The translations under genes were made by a program, and so were the position numbers. From positions 4,909 to 68,908 of the forward strand of contig JBEVVR010000042.1 in NCBI GenBank assembly GCA_040507035.1: a DNA stretch of 64,000 nucleotides, written 5' to 3'. This document shows, in pieces, positions 44,191 to 52,987 of the stretch. Each line of letters opens with the position of its first letter. The stretch's first letter is position 1. Under the pieces are notes generated by a model. The model saw nothing but the letters and a program-made list of their open reading frames with translations, had not been told where the DNA came from and did no database searches. The DNA is from Thiodiazotropha sp040507035. GTDB lineage: Bacteria; Pseudomonadota; Gammaproteobacteria; Chromatiales; Chromatiaceae.

Positions 44191-44676
44191 ATGATGAACA
44201 CTTTGTTGTTGAGAAGTCGCGTAGTGAATTCAATTGCTGTTGTTTTTTCTCTCTTGCTAGCCCAAACCGCATCCGCGGATTACCTGGGGGAGTTGTGCTG
44301 GACACTGAATATTACAGAGCGCAACGAGGTACAGACCGATGAGACCTATGTGGTGAAGTTCGGGGTGACCCATATGGGTGACGACTACTATACGCTTCAA
44401 GGTTATGCATTGGTTGATGACCCCACCATCATGCAGGCTTCAGCCGTTGTCATCGGTGACACAGCACATTTCCACTTCTCATCATCCGAGTACCACCCAA
44501 GCGATCTCTCCAGGGACATCGCCATTGGTAACGCCAGGCTTTCCATGTCCACATTGAGTGGCCCGTTCTTTGGACTCAACACCTTCTACGACCCCATGCC
44601 TCCCACTTTCACCGACAGTCTGGCTGTCGGCACCATGACCCTTGTGGAGTGTCCGCAACAGTCAGGTCTAAATTAA
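44191..44676 (+). CDS. Exported protein of unknown function
   Basis: A 161-residue protein with a signal peptide (VVFSLLLAQTASA, about 13-26). The mature part starts DYLGELCWTLNITERNE and contains Cys at the N- and C-terminal ends that could pair. The beta-rich, short form suggests a small barrel or lipocalin-like fold, but I do not recognise a family. The ATG at 44191 follows AGGAG; the upstream open frame to 44095 is excluded as leader. Confidence 0.65.
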   Translation: MMNTLLLRSRVVNSIAVVFSLLLAQTASADYLGELCWTLNITERNEVQTDETYVVKFGVTHMGDDYYTLQGYALVDDPTIMQASAVVIGDTAHFHFSSSEYHPSDLSRDIAIGNARLSMSTLSGPFFGLNTFYDPMPPTFTDSLAVGTMTLVECPQQSGLN

Positions 44677-44985
44677 GTTTGTATGCTGGCACCCAGCCTA
44701 TTTTTAACCTCTTCACAAGGGATAAGATTGAACTGAAAAGTGGGTTGGGTGCTTAACCATTATAGATTACTGGGTTATTGACTCTTACCCAGTAGACCTA
44801 ATTTTACCTCTAATTTTTTGATCTAACTCATTGATTTCTCTCTATGCCGTAGCGACCTTCGAAATATCGTCCATACTAAAATAGAGAAGGAGGCTAGTTA
44901 ACACTTTTATGGTCTTTTATAGCGAGGTTTAAGCGTAAATTTCAGGGAGAATAAAACGACCGATAATACCTAACAGGAGCGAACA
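44677..44985. other. Gene-free region with hairpin at 44768-44794
   Basis: This 309-bp stretch separates two plus-strand genes. TACTGGGT (44768-44775) and ACCCAGTA (44787-44794) pair perfectly around an eleven-base loop. The downstream stretch is T-rich but not a compact run, so this is a weak terminator candidate. A longer imperfect inverted repeat joins 44689-44698 with 44743-44752. Confidence 0.5.
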
Positions 44986-45327
44986 GTGGAGAACCGATAC
45001 TATCCCCGCATTCGTATTTCCCTGGAAGTCGACCTATTCCGTAGAGGTCAGCACATTGGAAGTGCGGTGACAAAAGACTTGAGCCTGGGCGGCATGACCC
45101 TGCTGCTTGAGAAACAGGCCTTGAACCCCAATGACATTGTCCTGGTGCGAGTATGGATACACGGAGAGTTGCAAACGCTCCGCGGCTTTGTCATTTACAC
45201 CGCTGAAAACAAGAGCGGCATTATGTTGATAGGCACTAGCAGAGATGCCACCCGGGCCTATTTCAATTTTCTAAGGGATATGGATGTTCCACTCAGAATG
45301 GCGTTGGATAGCGGTAGCGCTTTTTAG
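44986..45327 (+). CDS. PilZ-domain protein
   Basis: A 113-residue protein formed almost only by a PilZ domain. The c-di-GMP motif is RYYPRIRIS (RxxxR-like) near the N-terminus and DLSLGGMTLL (D/NxSxxG) at about 30-39. It likely binds c-di-GMP; the diguanylate cyclase at 3454 is a possible source. The GTG start has a CAGGAG site nine bases upstream and is followed by MENRYY-like sequence. Single-domain PilZ proteins act as adaptors for motility, adhesion or secretion. Confidence 0.88.
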   Translation: MENRYYPRIRISLEVDLFRRGQHIGSAVTKDLSLGGMTLLLEKQALNPNDIVLVRVWIHGELQTLRGFVIYTAENKSGIMLIGTSRDATRAYFNFLRDMDVPLRMALDSGSAF

Positions 45328-45342
45328 TGGCTGAGCTATCGC

Positions 45343-45789
45343 TCATGTGGTTAGCTGTTTCAGAAAGCAGACAACGCGCTCGGTCTCTTTGAAACCCAGA
45401 TGGGTATGCATCGCTATGCTAATGTGGTTATCGATCTCGGTGTCGCTGGCCAGTTCATTAAAGCCCTGATCTATTGCCCATTTCTCTGCTCTCAACATCA
45501 GTTGTTTGCCATATCCCCTGCCCCGGTACTCGGAATCCACATACCAGGCCTCCACGTAGGGTACTTTTGGTCTACGGCTGCCTTCAGCGAATTCTCTTAT
45601 GTTGAGTTCGATAAAACCCACTGCAGTTTCATCAATTATAGCAACATAGACTTGCTCAACATCAATTGAGATACCATCAAAAAATGCTTTGATTTCTGCC
45701 AAATGGGCATCATCAGTTTTTGGCCAAAGAGAGGTTCTCATCTCTGACCATCGTTCCAGATCGTTATTCTCTATCTCTCTGATTTTCAT
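45343..45789 (-). CDS. GNAT-family acetyltransferase
   Basis: A 148-residue acetyltransferase similar to aminoglycoside 6'-N-acetyltransferase-like proteins. The acetyl-CoA motif A reads YRGRGYGKQLMLRAE (about 90-104), with VPYVEAWYVDSEYRG before it, and HTHLGFKETER is motif B. It may acetylate an aminoglycoside, a polyamine or another amine; the substrate is unknown. I chose the ATG at 45789; the frame extends to 45828. Confidence 0.85.
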   Translation of the reverse strand: MKIREIENNDLERWSEMRTSLWPKTDDAHLAEIKAFFDGISIDVEQVYVAIIDETAVGFIELNIREFAEGSRRPKVPYVEAWYVDSEYRGRGYGKQLMLRAEKWAIDQGFNELASDTEIDNHISIAMHTHLGFKETERVVCFLKQLTT

Positions 45790-45867
45790 AATGTGCGCAT
45801 CATGATGGGTAAAAACCAAGTGAACCATGGAACTTTGGACTCTGTTATTCCTGGTTGCGCATGGTAG

Positions 45868-46080
45868 TTAACAGATGTCTCGAATAGAGCAAATCAGGCT
45901 GTTGGCGAAGCGAAATTCCGAAACACCCTTCAATCTTATTTCGTCGCCCGTTTTCATGCCGTTTGGCAGATCCATGACCAACTTGCCGTAGTAGTCAATT
46001 GTCACTGAAGTGATGCTTGGGGTTTCATCTATATTCAGCAAGGTCTGTTTCCGTTCGGTGAAAGAGGAGTAACATTCCAT
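45868..46080 (-). CDS. Possible small protein of unknown function
   Basis: A 70-residue frame starting at ATG 46080 (a TTG is one codon upstream). It contains LVMDLPNGMKTGDEIRLKG, a pattern seen in small beta proteins, and two Cys near the end. No family and no good ribosome site. It may be a real gene between the GNAT gene and the STAND ATPase gene, or a chance frame. It is kept at low confidence. Confidence 0.3.
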   Translation of the reverse strand: MECYSSFTERKQTLLNIDETPSITSVTIDYYGKLVMDLPNGMKTGDEIRLKGVSEFRFANSLICSIRDIC

Positions 46081-46198
46081 CAATATCGAATCGATTGTAG
46101 ACTTTTATATAGTTTTGGATATTTTCTTTTTTGCTTCGTTAGTCATGATTTCAGATATTGACTTGTTAAAGAGCTCGGACACCACAATCTATCGATAC

Positions 46199-49100
46199 TT
46201 ACGCGGAGTCTTTCAAGTCTTCAATCCAATCTTGAGTTATGAGTGTATGGGGGTGGTCTGGACTCAGAACGCGTTGCTGATCCGCAAGCAAGGCCTCGAG
46301 GGCCGCCAGGGCCTCGTCGACCCTTCCTGACTTCCCCAGCCAAGTTGCGATGTTACTTCGGGTCGTTAAAGTGTCGGGATGGTCTGAGCCCAGTACGCGC
46401 TCCTGATCCACGAGCAAAGCCTGAAAGGCCACTAAGGCTTTGTCAACCTGGCTTAACTCCCCCAGCTGAAACGCGATATTGTTGCGGGTAGTCAAGGTGT
46501 CGGGATGGTCGGGACCCAACACACGCTGCCGATCCGCGAGCAGCTCATTTAGGACCGCCAGGGCCTCATCGATCTTGCCCGACTGCCCCAACATGTGAGC
46601 GATGTTTTGGCTGACCGTCAGGGTGTTGGGATGGTCGGGGCCAAACACATGTTCAAAATCCGGGAGCAGGGTCTCAAAGGCTGTCAGGGCCTCATCAATC
46701 TTGCCAGACTGCCCCAGCCAAGTCGCGATGTTACTGCGAGTCATCAAAGTATGGGGATGGTCGGTGTTAAGCACGCGTTGCTGATCCACGAGAAGAGCCT
46801 GGAAGGTTGCCAGGGCCTCATCAATCTGGCCTGACTGCCCCAGCCGAATCGCGATGTTGTTTCGGGTCAACAAAGTGCTGGGATGGCTGGGGCCCAACAC
46901 ACGCTGTCGATCCACAAGCAGATCATTGAAAGCGGCCAGAGCCTTGTCGAGCTGGCCTGACTCCCCTAGCCAATACGCGATACTGCCGCGGGTACTTAAA
47001 GTTTCGGGATGGTCAGGACCCAGTACATGCTCCTCATCCACAAGTAGGGCCTCGAAGGCAGCCAAGGCCTCGTCGACCTGGCCCAAATTCCCCAGCCAAA
47101 ACGCGATACTGCCGCGGGTAATTAAAGTATCGGGATGGTCGGGACCCTGCACGCGCTCATGATCCACAAGCAGGGTCTCGAAGGCAACCAAGGCCTCCTC
47201 TACCTGACCTGACTGTCCCAGTAGATAGGCAATGTTGCCACGAATCCTCATAGTGTTGGGATGATCGGGACCCTGCACCCGCTCCTGATCCCTAAGTAAA
47301 ATATCGAAGGCCTCCAGAGACTCGTTTACCTGGCCCATATCCCCCAGCCAAGACGCTATGTTGTTGCGGTTCTTGAGGGTGTTGGGATGGTCGGGCCCCA
47401 ACACGCGATCCATATCCTCAAGCAGATCATCGAAAGCGGCCAGCGCCTTGTCGACCTGGCCTGACCGCCCCAACAAGTAAGCGATATTGTTACGGATCGT
47501 CAGTGTTTTGGGATGATCGTTTCCCAACACAGGTTCATAATCAACGAGTAGGGTCTCGAACGCCAGCAGGGCCTTATCTATTTGACCAGTTATCGTTAAG
47601 GCCGCGGCGTAGTCAGCCCTTGCATCAAGCCACCCAATGTCATCTTCATCGACATCCAATCCCTCCAGCTGCTCACCCAAGCGAACTCGCTGCGGGAGCT
47701 CGAGAGGCAGCTCGGTCAACGCCTGCTGCAGGATGCGGATCGCCCGCAATGCAGCGCCGTCATCGAGCCGGTGTTGCCCGTGAAGCAGCAACATCAACCG
47801 CGCGCAGTGCTGATCGGCCTCGACGGAAGGCACCAGCTCCCGCTCTTTCAGACGCTGTGCAAGCGCCGCCAGGTAGCTTTCGACTGCCTCGTCGCGAAAG
47901 TAATCCTCCAGGTATTGCCGGGCGACGCGGATCTGATCGGGCTCGTTGAAGCGCCGCAGCCATTGGTCTATCTCCCGGCTCCAGCTACCCGGTATCTGGT
48001 CGTTGTCCAGGCGTTGCACCCCGGCGTCGGCATCGCTTAACACATCGCAATTCGCAATCGTATTGCGCAGCAGCTGCCAGTGCCAGGCGGCCTCGTCTTC
48101 CGGGATGGCCAATGAGGCCAGGGCCAGGATCTCCTGAACGATTGGTGGCAGTTCGTCCCATAGGGCCCGGTAGAGATCCTCGACCTTGCGGGGCAAGGTT
48201 GCGATCTCGCTGGGAGTCAGCTTCAAGGCGCCGTCACTGAACGCCTTGCGAAATTTGGGCAGGGTACAGACCAACTCCAGCGGCAACGGATTGTTGTAGC
48301 GCATGGCCAGGCCAGCCTGTGTCGCTTCGTCGGCATGCGGGTAGTAGGCGAGGACGATCTGGCGCAGTGCCGATTCGGGCAGGACATCCAGTGAGGCCCC
48401 TGCGGGAAAGCCCTTGGGTATCGGCTGGTCGTGGAGCACACGCCGAATGGTCGAGCGCAGGTAGGTTTGTGTCAGCAGGTCGCGGATCGCCGCATGCGAC
48501 TGCATGATCAGGTCGATCTCGTCCGGCCAGGACGTGGTGATTACCATTATCGAGGCATCCTTGGCGCGGACCAGACGATTCACCAGGTCCCGGGTCAAGC
48601 TTGTGGAGCGATGGAAGTCCTCCACGAAGACGACCAGCGGCAGTCCCGGTCGGGCGATGCGTGTGAGCATGAAGAGGGTGTCTTCCAGGAGATCGGCCTT
48701 TTCACTCGTTTTGCTCAAGTCACCGGCATCGGCAATGGCACTGTCACTCTTGCGGCTGCGCTTTACCTTACCGATGCCCCACTGCGCGAGCTTGATACCC
48801 AGGCCGATGCCCGGCACACCGCTGAGGCCGGCGAATTTCTCGAGCACCTCACCGATAGAGTAACCCGCGGCCTCTTCCAGGATGTCCTTGGTGGCCGCTT
48901 TAGCTTGTGCCAGGGTGGGAAACCGCTTCTCGGCAAAGGAGGCCTCCGCCGCAATCGCTGCCTCGAGATATAACTGATGTGCTTCGAGTTGCCGCAGATC
49001 CTCGAGCAGTACCTGGGAAGGCTGGCCATCTCGCAGGCTGCATACGATTCCGAACCACATGAACTCCGGCAGGGAGTGGGCCTCGCGGTCGAACAACGCG

Positions 49101-49396
49101 GGATCCGGGTAGGAACGATTGCGGCGCGTATCCACCTCCATGGGTTCGACGTCGCGGCTGGCCTCAAGGATGGTCGCCGGCCAGTATCGCAACTCCTGTT
49201 GCGCCGCCAGCCTTGCGTAGAACTCCTGGGCAATGCGGGTCTTGCCCCAGCCGGATGGCGCTTCCAGTGAAACCCAACAGGGGGTATTGCGCTCTTTGAC
49301 CTGGTCGTAGAGACCGAGCAAGCCATCAACCAAGAGCTGACGTGATTCGCCTACGAAGGGGGGCTGGAGGATTGACGAGGTCACAGTGGATTCCAT
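46199..49396 (-). CDS. STAND-type ATPase with eleven kinesin-light-chain TPRs
   Basis: A 1065-residue cytoplasmic protein. The P-loop APSGWGKT is at about 46-53, Walker B VVFVEDFHRS at about 265 and a NACHT/NB-ARC-like helical region to about 590. Eleven tandem 42-residue TPRs follow, each with a VLGPDHPxTL signature as in kinesin light chains. STAND ATPases with repeat sensors are found in anti-phage defence (Avs-like) and in signalling; no nuclease, TIR or protease effector is visible in the N-terminus (only about 40 residues before the P-loop). The ATG at 49396 is chosen; a TTG lies at 49408. Confidence 0.85.
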   Translation of the reverse strand: MESTVTSSILQPPFVGESRQLLVDGLLGLYDQVKERNTPCWVSLEAPSGWGKTRIAQEFYARLAAQQELRYWPATILEASRDVEPMEVDTRRNRSYPDPALFDREAHSLPEFMWFGIVCSLRDGQPSQVLLEDLRQLEAHQLYLEAAIAAEASFAEKRFPTLAQAKAATKDILEEAAGYSIGEVLEKFAGLSGVPGIGLGIKLAQWGIGKVKRSRKSDSAIADAGDLSKTSEKADLLEDTLFMLTRIARPGLPLVVFVEDFHRSTSLTRDLVNRLVRAKDASIMVITTSWPDEIDLIMQSHAAIRDLLTQTYLRSTIRRVLHDQPIPKGFPAGASLDVLPESALRQIVLAYYPHADEATQAGLAMRYNNPLPLELVCTLPKFRKAFSDGALKLTPSEIATLPRKVEDLYRALWDELPPIVQEILALASLAIPEDEAAWHWQLLRNTIANCDVLSDADAGVQRLDNDQIPGSWSREIDQWLRRFNEPDQIRVARQYLEDYFRDEAVESYLAALAQRLKERELVPSVEADQHCARLMLLLHGQHRLDDGAALRAIRILQQALTELPLELPQRVRLGEQLEGLDVDEDDIGWLDARADYAAALTITGQIDKALLAFETLLVDYEPVLGNDHPKTLTIRNNIAYLLGRSGQVDKALAAFDDLLEDMDRVLGPDHPNTLKNRNNIASWLGDMGQVNESLEAFDILLRDQERVQGPDHPNTMRIRGNIAYLLGQSGQVEEALVAFETLLVDHERVQGPDHPDTLITRGSIAFWLGNLGQVDEALAAFEALLVDEEHVLGPDHPETLSTRGSIAYWLGESGQLDKALAAFNDLLVDRQRVLGPSHPSTLLTRNNIAIRLGQSGQIDEALATFQALLVDQQRVLNTDHPHTLMTRSNIATWLGQSGKIDEALTAFETLLPDFEHVFGPDHPNTLTVSQNIAHMLGQSGKIDEALAVLNELLADRQRVLGPDHPDTLTTRNNIAFQLGELSQVDKALVAFQALLVDQERVLGSDHPDTLTTRSNIATWLGKSGRVDEALAALEALLADQQRVLSPDHPHTLITQDWIEDLKDSA
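46205..47600 (-). repeat. 126-bp tandem repeats encoding eleven TPRs
   Basis: Eleven copies of a 126-bp unit encode the TPR array of the STAND ATPase gene. Each unit contains a codeword for DHP-TL and another for GQSGQVDEALAAF, and the DNA identity is high enough that neighbours are similar at base level. Slippage and recombination could change the copy number. Confidence 0.85.
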
Positions 49397-49683
49397 TGCC
49401 AACAGCAAACTGTTAACTTTACAGAAACCTATGCTAAATGCGTTTTCGAGTCAAGATCACTGTTTGGATGTGCCCACTCCTTGTCGAAAACTGGAAAGAC
49501 TAATGTCCAGCCGATGTGGGAGGCAAAATCAAAACATTTGACCGTTACTTCGAACATACAACAAAAAAGTGGTTATCCTCTTTATGTACATCGAGTATGC
49601 CCTCTTCGATCCGGACAAGAATGAGGTGAGATGTCTATTTTAGGGGAGGCTCGCAGCGTTGGTTTTTCCGATGCAGTCAATTG

Positions 49684-50175
49684 TTATGCGCTGTTCACTA
49701 ATTGTTTTAACTTTTGAATACATGACAAAACTTGCTTCCGATTTTTTGAAGCCTTTATCCATTTAGGTAGTCTGCTTGACATTGAGGAGTTTGCATATCC
49801 TAAATCATCTTTTGGGTTTTCCCTAAGTTCAGCTGAAACAAAATCTTCTAAAAACCGTAGATGCCTCAAATTAAAAGCCCACAGTGTATGACCGCAACAT
49901 GGTATTTTTAGCCAGAGCCTATAATCAAAGTAACCATCAGAAGGTTCGCCCTCGGCCCAATAGAAAGCTCTTGCTGTGGCAGTCTTTTCATGAGAAAAAC
50001 CACAATTCAAGCAAGTTGCCTTAACGGTGTAACCCAAATCCGGCTGGGTATCGGAGAATATTACACTGGCCTTTTTCGAACACTTTGGACATACAATTAA
50101 TGTAGGACCAGTAGTCGTAGGTTCAGATGTTGTATACCTATGCTCTCGTTGGTCTATGTATCGTTTCTTTTCCAT
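49684..50175 (-). CDS. Zinc-ribbon protein of unknown function
   Basis: A 163-residue protein. CPKCSKKA (about 29) and CLNCGFSH (about 55) form a zinc ribbon; a later IPCCGHTLWAF pair may bind a second metal. The middle domain (residues about 66-110) and the charged helical tail resemble a TFIIB-like ribbon protein with unknown partners. It stands alone upstream of the STAND ATPase gene on the same strand, 287 bp away, so any association with the ATPase is only contextual. Confidence 0.65.
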   Translation of the reverse strand: MEKKRYIDQREHRYTTSEPTTTGPTLIVCPKCSKKASVIFSDTQPDLGYTVKATCLNCGFSHEKTATARAFYWAEGEPSDGYFDYRLWLKIPCCGHTLWAFNLRHLRFLEDFVSAELRENPKDDLGYANSSMSSRLPKWIKASKNRKQVLSCIQKLKQLVNSA

Positions 50176-50248
50176 GAATTCTCTATTTGCGCATAACGAC
50201 CTGCTTCAGCAGGATAGCAATAACGAGTTTCATTGAAGCCAATAGTGT

Positions 50249-50572
50249 TTACTCTTCTCTTTTTTTCTTGTTTTCATAGTACCGAATTACTTTTGCACCC
50301 TTACGATATAACGCTATTCCTAGTGTTAAAAATAATATTGTCCCAACTAAATGCACATAATTTAAAGCTTGCTCTTCACCTACATACTTTTCATCGCAGT
50401 AACGATATTGACCAAGAAGCTGCCAAAAATAGTAACAATCACTTTCTATTGTGCCCACCATCCCATAAAGCACTAACAGACCAAGGCCAACAATAGCTGC
50501 GCCTGAAGATTTTAGTTTTTTTGCACTATCTTCGGTTAACATTCCCAAAAAGCATGACACTATAATCAGCAA
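50249..50572 (-). CDS. Small membrane protein of unknown function
   Basis: A 107-residue protein with two or three hydrophobic segments (about 1-11, 24-44, 73-90), separated by a Cys-containing polar loop (SDCYYFW, YRYCDEK). The basic C-terminus ends in KKKREE. I do not recognise the family. The two loop Cys may form a disulfide if the loop is outside. No operon partner other than possibly the zinc-ribbon gene. Confidence 0.5.
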   Translation of the reverse strand: MLIIVSCFLGMLTEDSAKKLKSSGAAIVGLGLLVLYGMVGTIESDCYYFWQLLGQYRYCDEKYVGEEQALNYVHLVGTILFLTLGIALYRKGAKVIRYYENKKKREE

Positions 50573-50950
50573 GCAACTTGCCCTATATCCTGCTGTTTTG
50601 CGTTATTAGACGTACATCCTGCCTACTATTCCATTTAATTTGCTGAATAGAAGGCAATCTGCACAAAACAAAACGTGCAACTTGTCTTAAATCTATGCAT
50701 GGAAGATCAGGACTAGATTTGAACAACCTCCCTGTTTAATTAACTTTCATCCTACTTTTCATAGCCTTGTCAGTCAATTTCGACTCGAGACAAATTTTCA
50801 TAAGTGAGCTTAGTACCCAAGCCCTTTGGAGATTAACGAAGAGCGTCCACTCGTGTAGCAGTTGACATATACATGAGACATACCAAAAATCAGGCGGAGT
50901 TCTCAGAACACGCACTGAGAAATCCATTTCCTTCTTTTTGAAGTAGCCGA
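50573..50950. other. Gene-free region upstream of the small membrane protein
   Basis: A 378-bp stretch with no convincing gene, terminator or repeat. It is A+T-rich and follows the end of fabF (50951). Confidence 0.5.
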
Positions 50951-52219
50951 CTAATCCACCTTACTGACAATCAACGAAGCATTAACCCCACCAAAACCAA
51001 ACCCATTACACAGGGCATGACGCAGTGGTTGGTTACGGGCCTCATTGGGGACAAAGTCGAGATCGCTCATGGTCTCGTCCTGGTGTTCCAGGTTGAGGGT
51101 AGGCGGCAGGGTATCGTTGATCACCGCAAGGGCAGTGAAGATGCTCTCGACGCCCCCCGCGGCACCGAGGAGGTGGCCGGTGGCCGATTTTGTGGATGAG
51201 ATCGGCAGCTTGCCGATACCGTCGCCGAAGACAGCACGCAGGGAGGCGATCTCCGCGCGATCGCCAACGGGGGTCGAGGTGGCATGGGCGTTGACATAAC
51301 CGATGTCTGACGGCTCCAGGCCAGCCATCGCCAGGGCACTGCGAATCGACGCGGCGGCACCCGAGCCGTCCTCGGGACCGGCGGTGATATGGTGGGCATC
51401 TGCGCTGGTGCCGTAGCCGCTGACCAGCGCCAGCGGTGTGGCTCCCCGGGCCTTGGCGTGGTCCAGGGTTTCGATCACCATCAGACCCGCACCCTCCCCC
51501 ATGACGAAGCCGTCGCGGTCGCGATCGAAGGGACGGGAGGCGCGTTCCGGGTCGTCGTCCCGGGTCGAGAGGGCCTTGAGGGCATTGAAGCCGGCCAGGG
51601 CCAGGGGATCGACACAGGACTCCGCGCCACCCACCAGGGCCACCTCCGCCTCGCCGCTACGAATCAGGCGCATGCCGTCGCCGATAGATTGCACCCCGGC
51701 CGCGCAAGCGGTCACCGGGCAACCCAATGGGCCCTTGAAACCGAATCGTATGGAAACATTGCCAGAGGCCAGGTTGGCCAGAAAGGCGGGAACCACGAAG
51801 GGTGAGATGCGCTTGGGGCCGCGCCTGTCCAGGGTCTTCTGCGCCTGGGTGATGGTGGGAAAGCCGCCGATACCGGTAGCCACGATGGTCGCCGTGGCGC
51901 GCTGATCCGCTTCGCTCGACGGTTCCCAGCCCGCTTGTGCCAGGGCCTCTTTGGCCGCAGCCAGGGCGTAGAGGGTGAAGAGGTCGATCTTCTTGCGTTC
52001 CTTGGTCTCGATCACGCTGTCCGGATCGAAACCCGCCTCCGGATCATCTTCCGCTCCAGGGACCAGACCGGCGATGCGGATGGGAAAATTCTCCACGTCG
52101 AAACGGTCGATACGGCGTACACCCGAAAGTCCCTGTGTAAGGCGCTGCCAGACAGGCTTGACTCCACATCCCAGTGGACTGATGATTCCCATACCTGTGA
52201 TCACAATGGGCGAATTCAT
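50951..52219 (-). CDS. fabF: 3-oxoacyl-[acyl-carrier-protein] synthase II-type enzyme
   Basis: A 422-residue condensing enzyme. The catalytic Cys is in PVTACAAGVQS (about 170), the two His are in NAHATSTPVGD (about 310) and TKSATGHLLGA (about 345), and the N-terminus NSPIVITGMGIISPLG is typical. It elongates acyl-ACP by malonyl-ACP condensation. I start at ATG 52219; a longer frame reaches 52462 but crosses the divergent TetR promoter. It has no other fab genes nearby, so it may serve a special fatty acid pool. Confidence 0.93.
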   Translation of the reverse strand: MNSPIVITGMGIISPLGCGVKPVWQRLTQGLSGVRRIDRFDVENFPIRIAGLVPGAEDDPEAGFDPDSVIETKERKKIDLFTLYALAAAKEALAQAGWEPSSEADQRATATIVATGIGGFPTITQAQKTLDRRGPKRISPFVVPAFLANLASGNVSIRFGFKGPLGCPVTACAAGVQSIGDGMRLIRSGEAEVALVGGAESCVDPLALAGFNALKALSTRDDDPERASRPFDRDRDGFVMGEGAGLMVIETLDHAKARGATPLALVSGYGTSADAHHITAGPEDGSGAAASIRSALAMAGLEPSDIGYVNAHATSTPVGDRAEIASLRAVFGDGIGKLPISSTKSATGHLLGAAGGVESIFTALAVINDTLPPTLNLEHQDETMSDLDFVPNEARNQPLRHALCNGFGFGGVNASLIVSKVD

Positions 52220-52312
52220 GGTCTCTCTCATACTATTTGCTATTGAGACACTAGCCCGTAGCAATATATGATCAAGATAATATTCACGGCCGGTATCCGT
52301 GGGAGCAACTAA
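52220..52312. promoter_or_regulatory. Divergent promoter region between fabF and tetR-like gene
   Basis: The 93 bp between the two divergent genes are A+T-rich, with a run around ATATATGATCAAGATAATATT (about 52264-52284). An operator for the TetR-family protein is expected here, but I could not confirm a palindrome. Autoregulation and control of fabF by the TetR-like protein are inference. Confidence 0.45.
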
Positions 52313-52957
52313 ATGCCATATTCCAAGACACACAAATCCGAATCCAAGGACCGCATCCTGAAATCGGCAACGGAGCTCTTTTTCCGCTACGGTTTCGACA
52401 AGGTCTCGATTACCCAGATCATGAAGCTGGCGAGGATGACCCACGGCGCCTTCTATGCCCACTTCGAGTCAAAGGAGGCCCTCTTCAGCGCCTCTTTCCT
52501 CGAGACCCTACGGCGTAGCAGAGCGGCGCGCCTGACCAAGAGTCCCTTCTCCATGAAGAACCTCTTCTCTCTGGTCACCGACTATCTCAATCTGCGTGAT
52601 CCAAAAAAGGTGGATGAACCGGGCCCCGAGTCGATCCTCTTCAATGAGATCGGCAGCGATAACTTCGAGATAAAGAAACTCTATGAGAAGTCCTACTCCA
52701 GCCTGAAGGAGAATCTGGAGACCCGCATCACCGCCCTCTGCCGGCTCAACAAACTACCCTTCCCGGCGGATAGCGAGACCGTGGCGGAAAAATCCCGGGC
52801 GATTCTCGCCTCCCTGGTGGGGGCGGTTGCCATCGCCAAGAGTCTGCCCCACGAGGAGGAGCAGCGGAATATCCTACTCACCGCGCAGAAGCAGATCTTC
52901 TCCATTCTCGGTGTCAGCGAGCATGAGTTGAACGACATTTCGGATCAGGTCCAATAG
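52313..52957 (+). CDS. TetR/AcrR-family transcriptional regulator
   Basis: A 214-residue regulator. The N-terminal HTH reads ILKSATELFFRYGFDKVSIT followed by QIMKLARMTHGAFYAHFESK, a textbook TetR domain (about 15-62). The C-terminal domain is unassigned and would bind a ligand such as an acyl-CoA. The divergent layout with fabF makes fabF its likely target. Confidence 0.92.
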   Translation: MPYSKTHKSESKDRILKSATELFFRYGFDKVSITQIMKLARMTHGAFYAHFESKEALFSASFLETLRRSRAARLTKSPFSMKNLFSLVTDYLNLRDPKKVDEPGPESILFNEIGSDNFEIKKLYEKSYSSLKENLETRITALCRLNKLPFPADSETVAEKSRAILASLVGAVAIAKSLPHEEEQRNILLTAQKQIFSILGVSEHELNDISDQVQ

Positions 52958-52987
52958 GATTTAAGCCGGGCGGGCTGTGAGACGACG

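Noticed and set aside
46084..46198. A defence effector gene linked to the STAND ATPase
   Set aside because: The space is only 115 bp and holds no frame with a recognisable domain.
50736..50927. A 63-codon minus-strand frame after fabF
   Set aside because: It has no ribosome site and no domain pattern.
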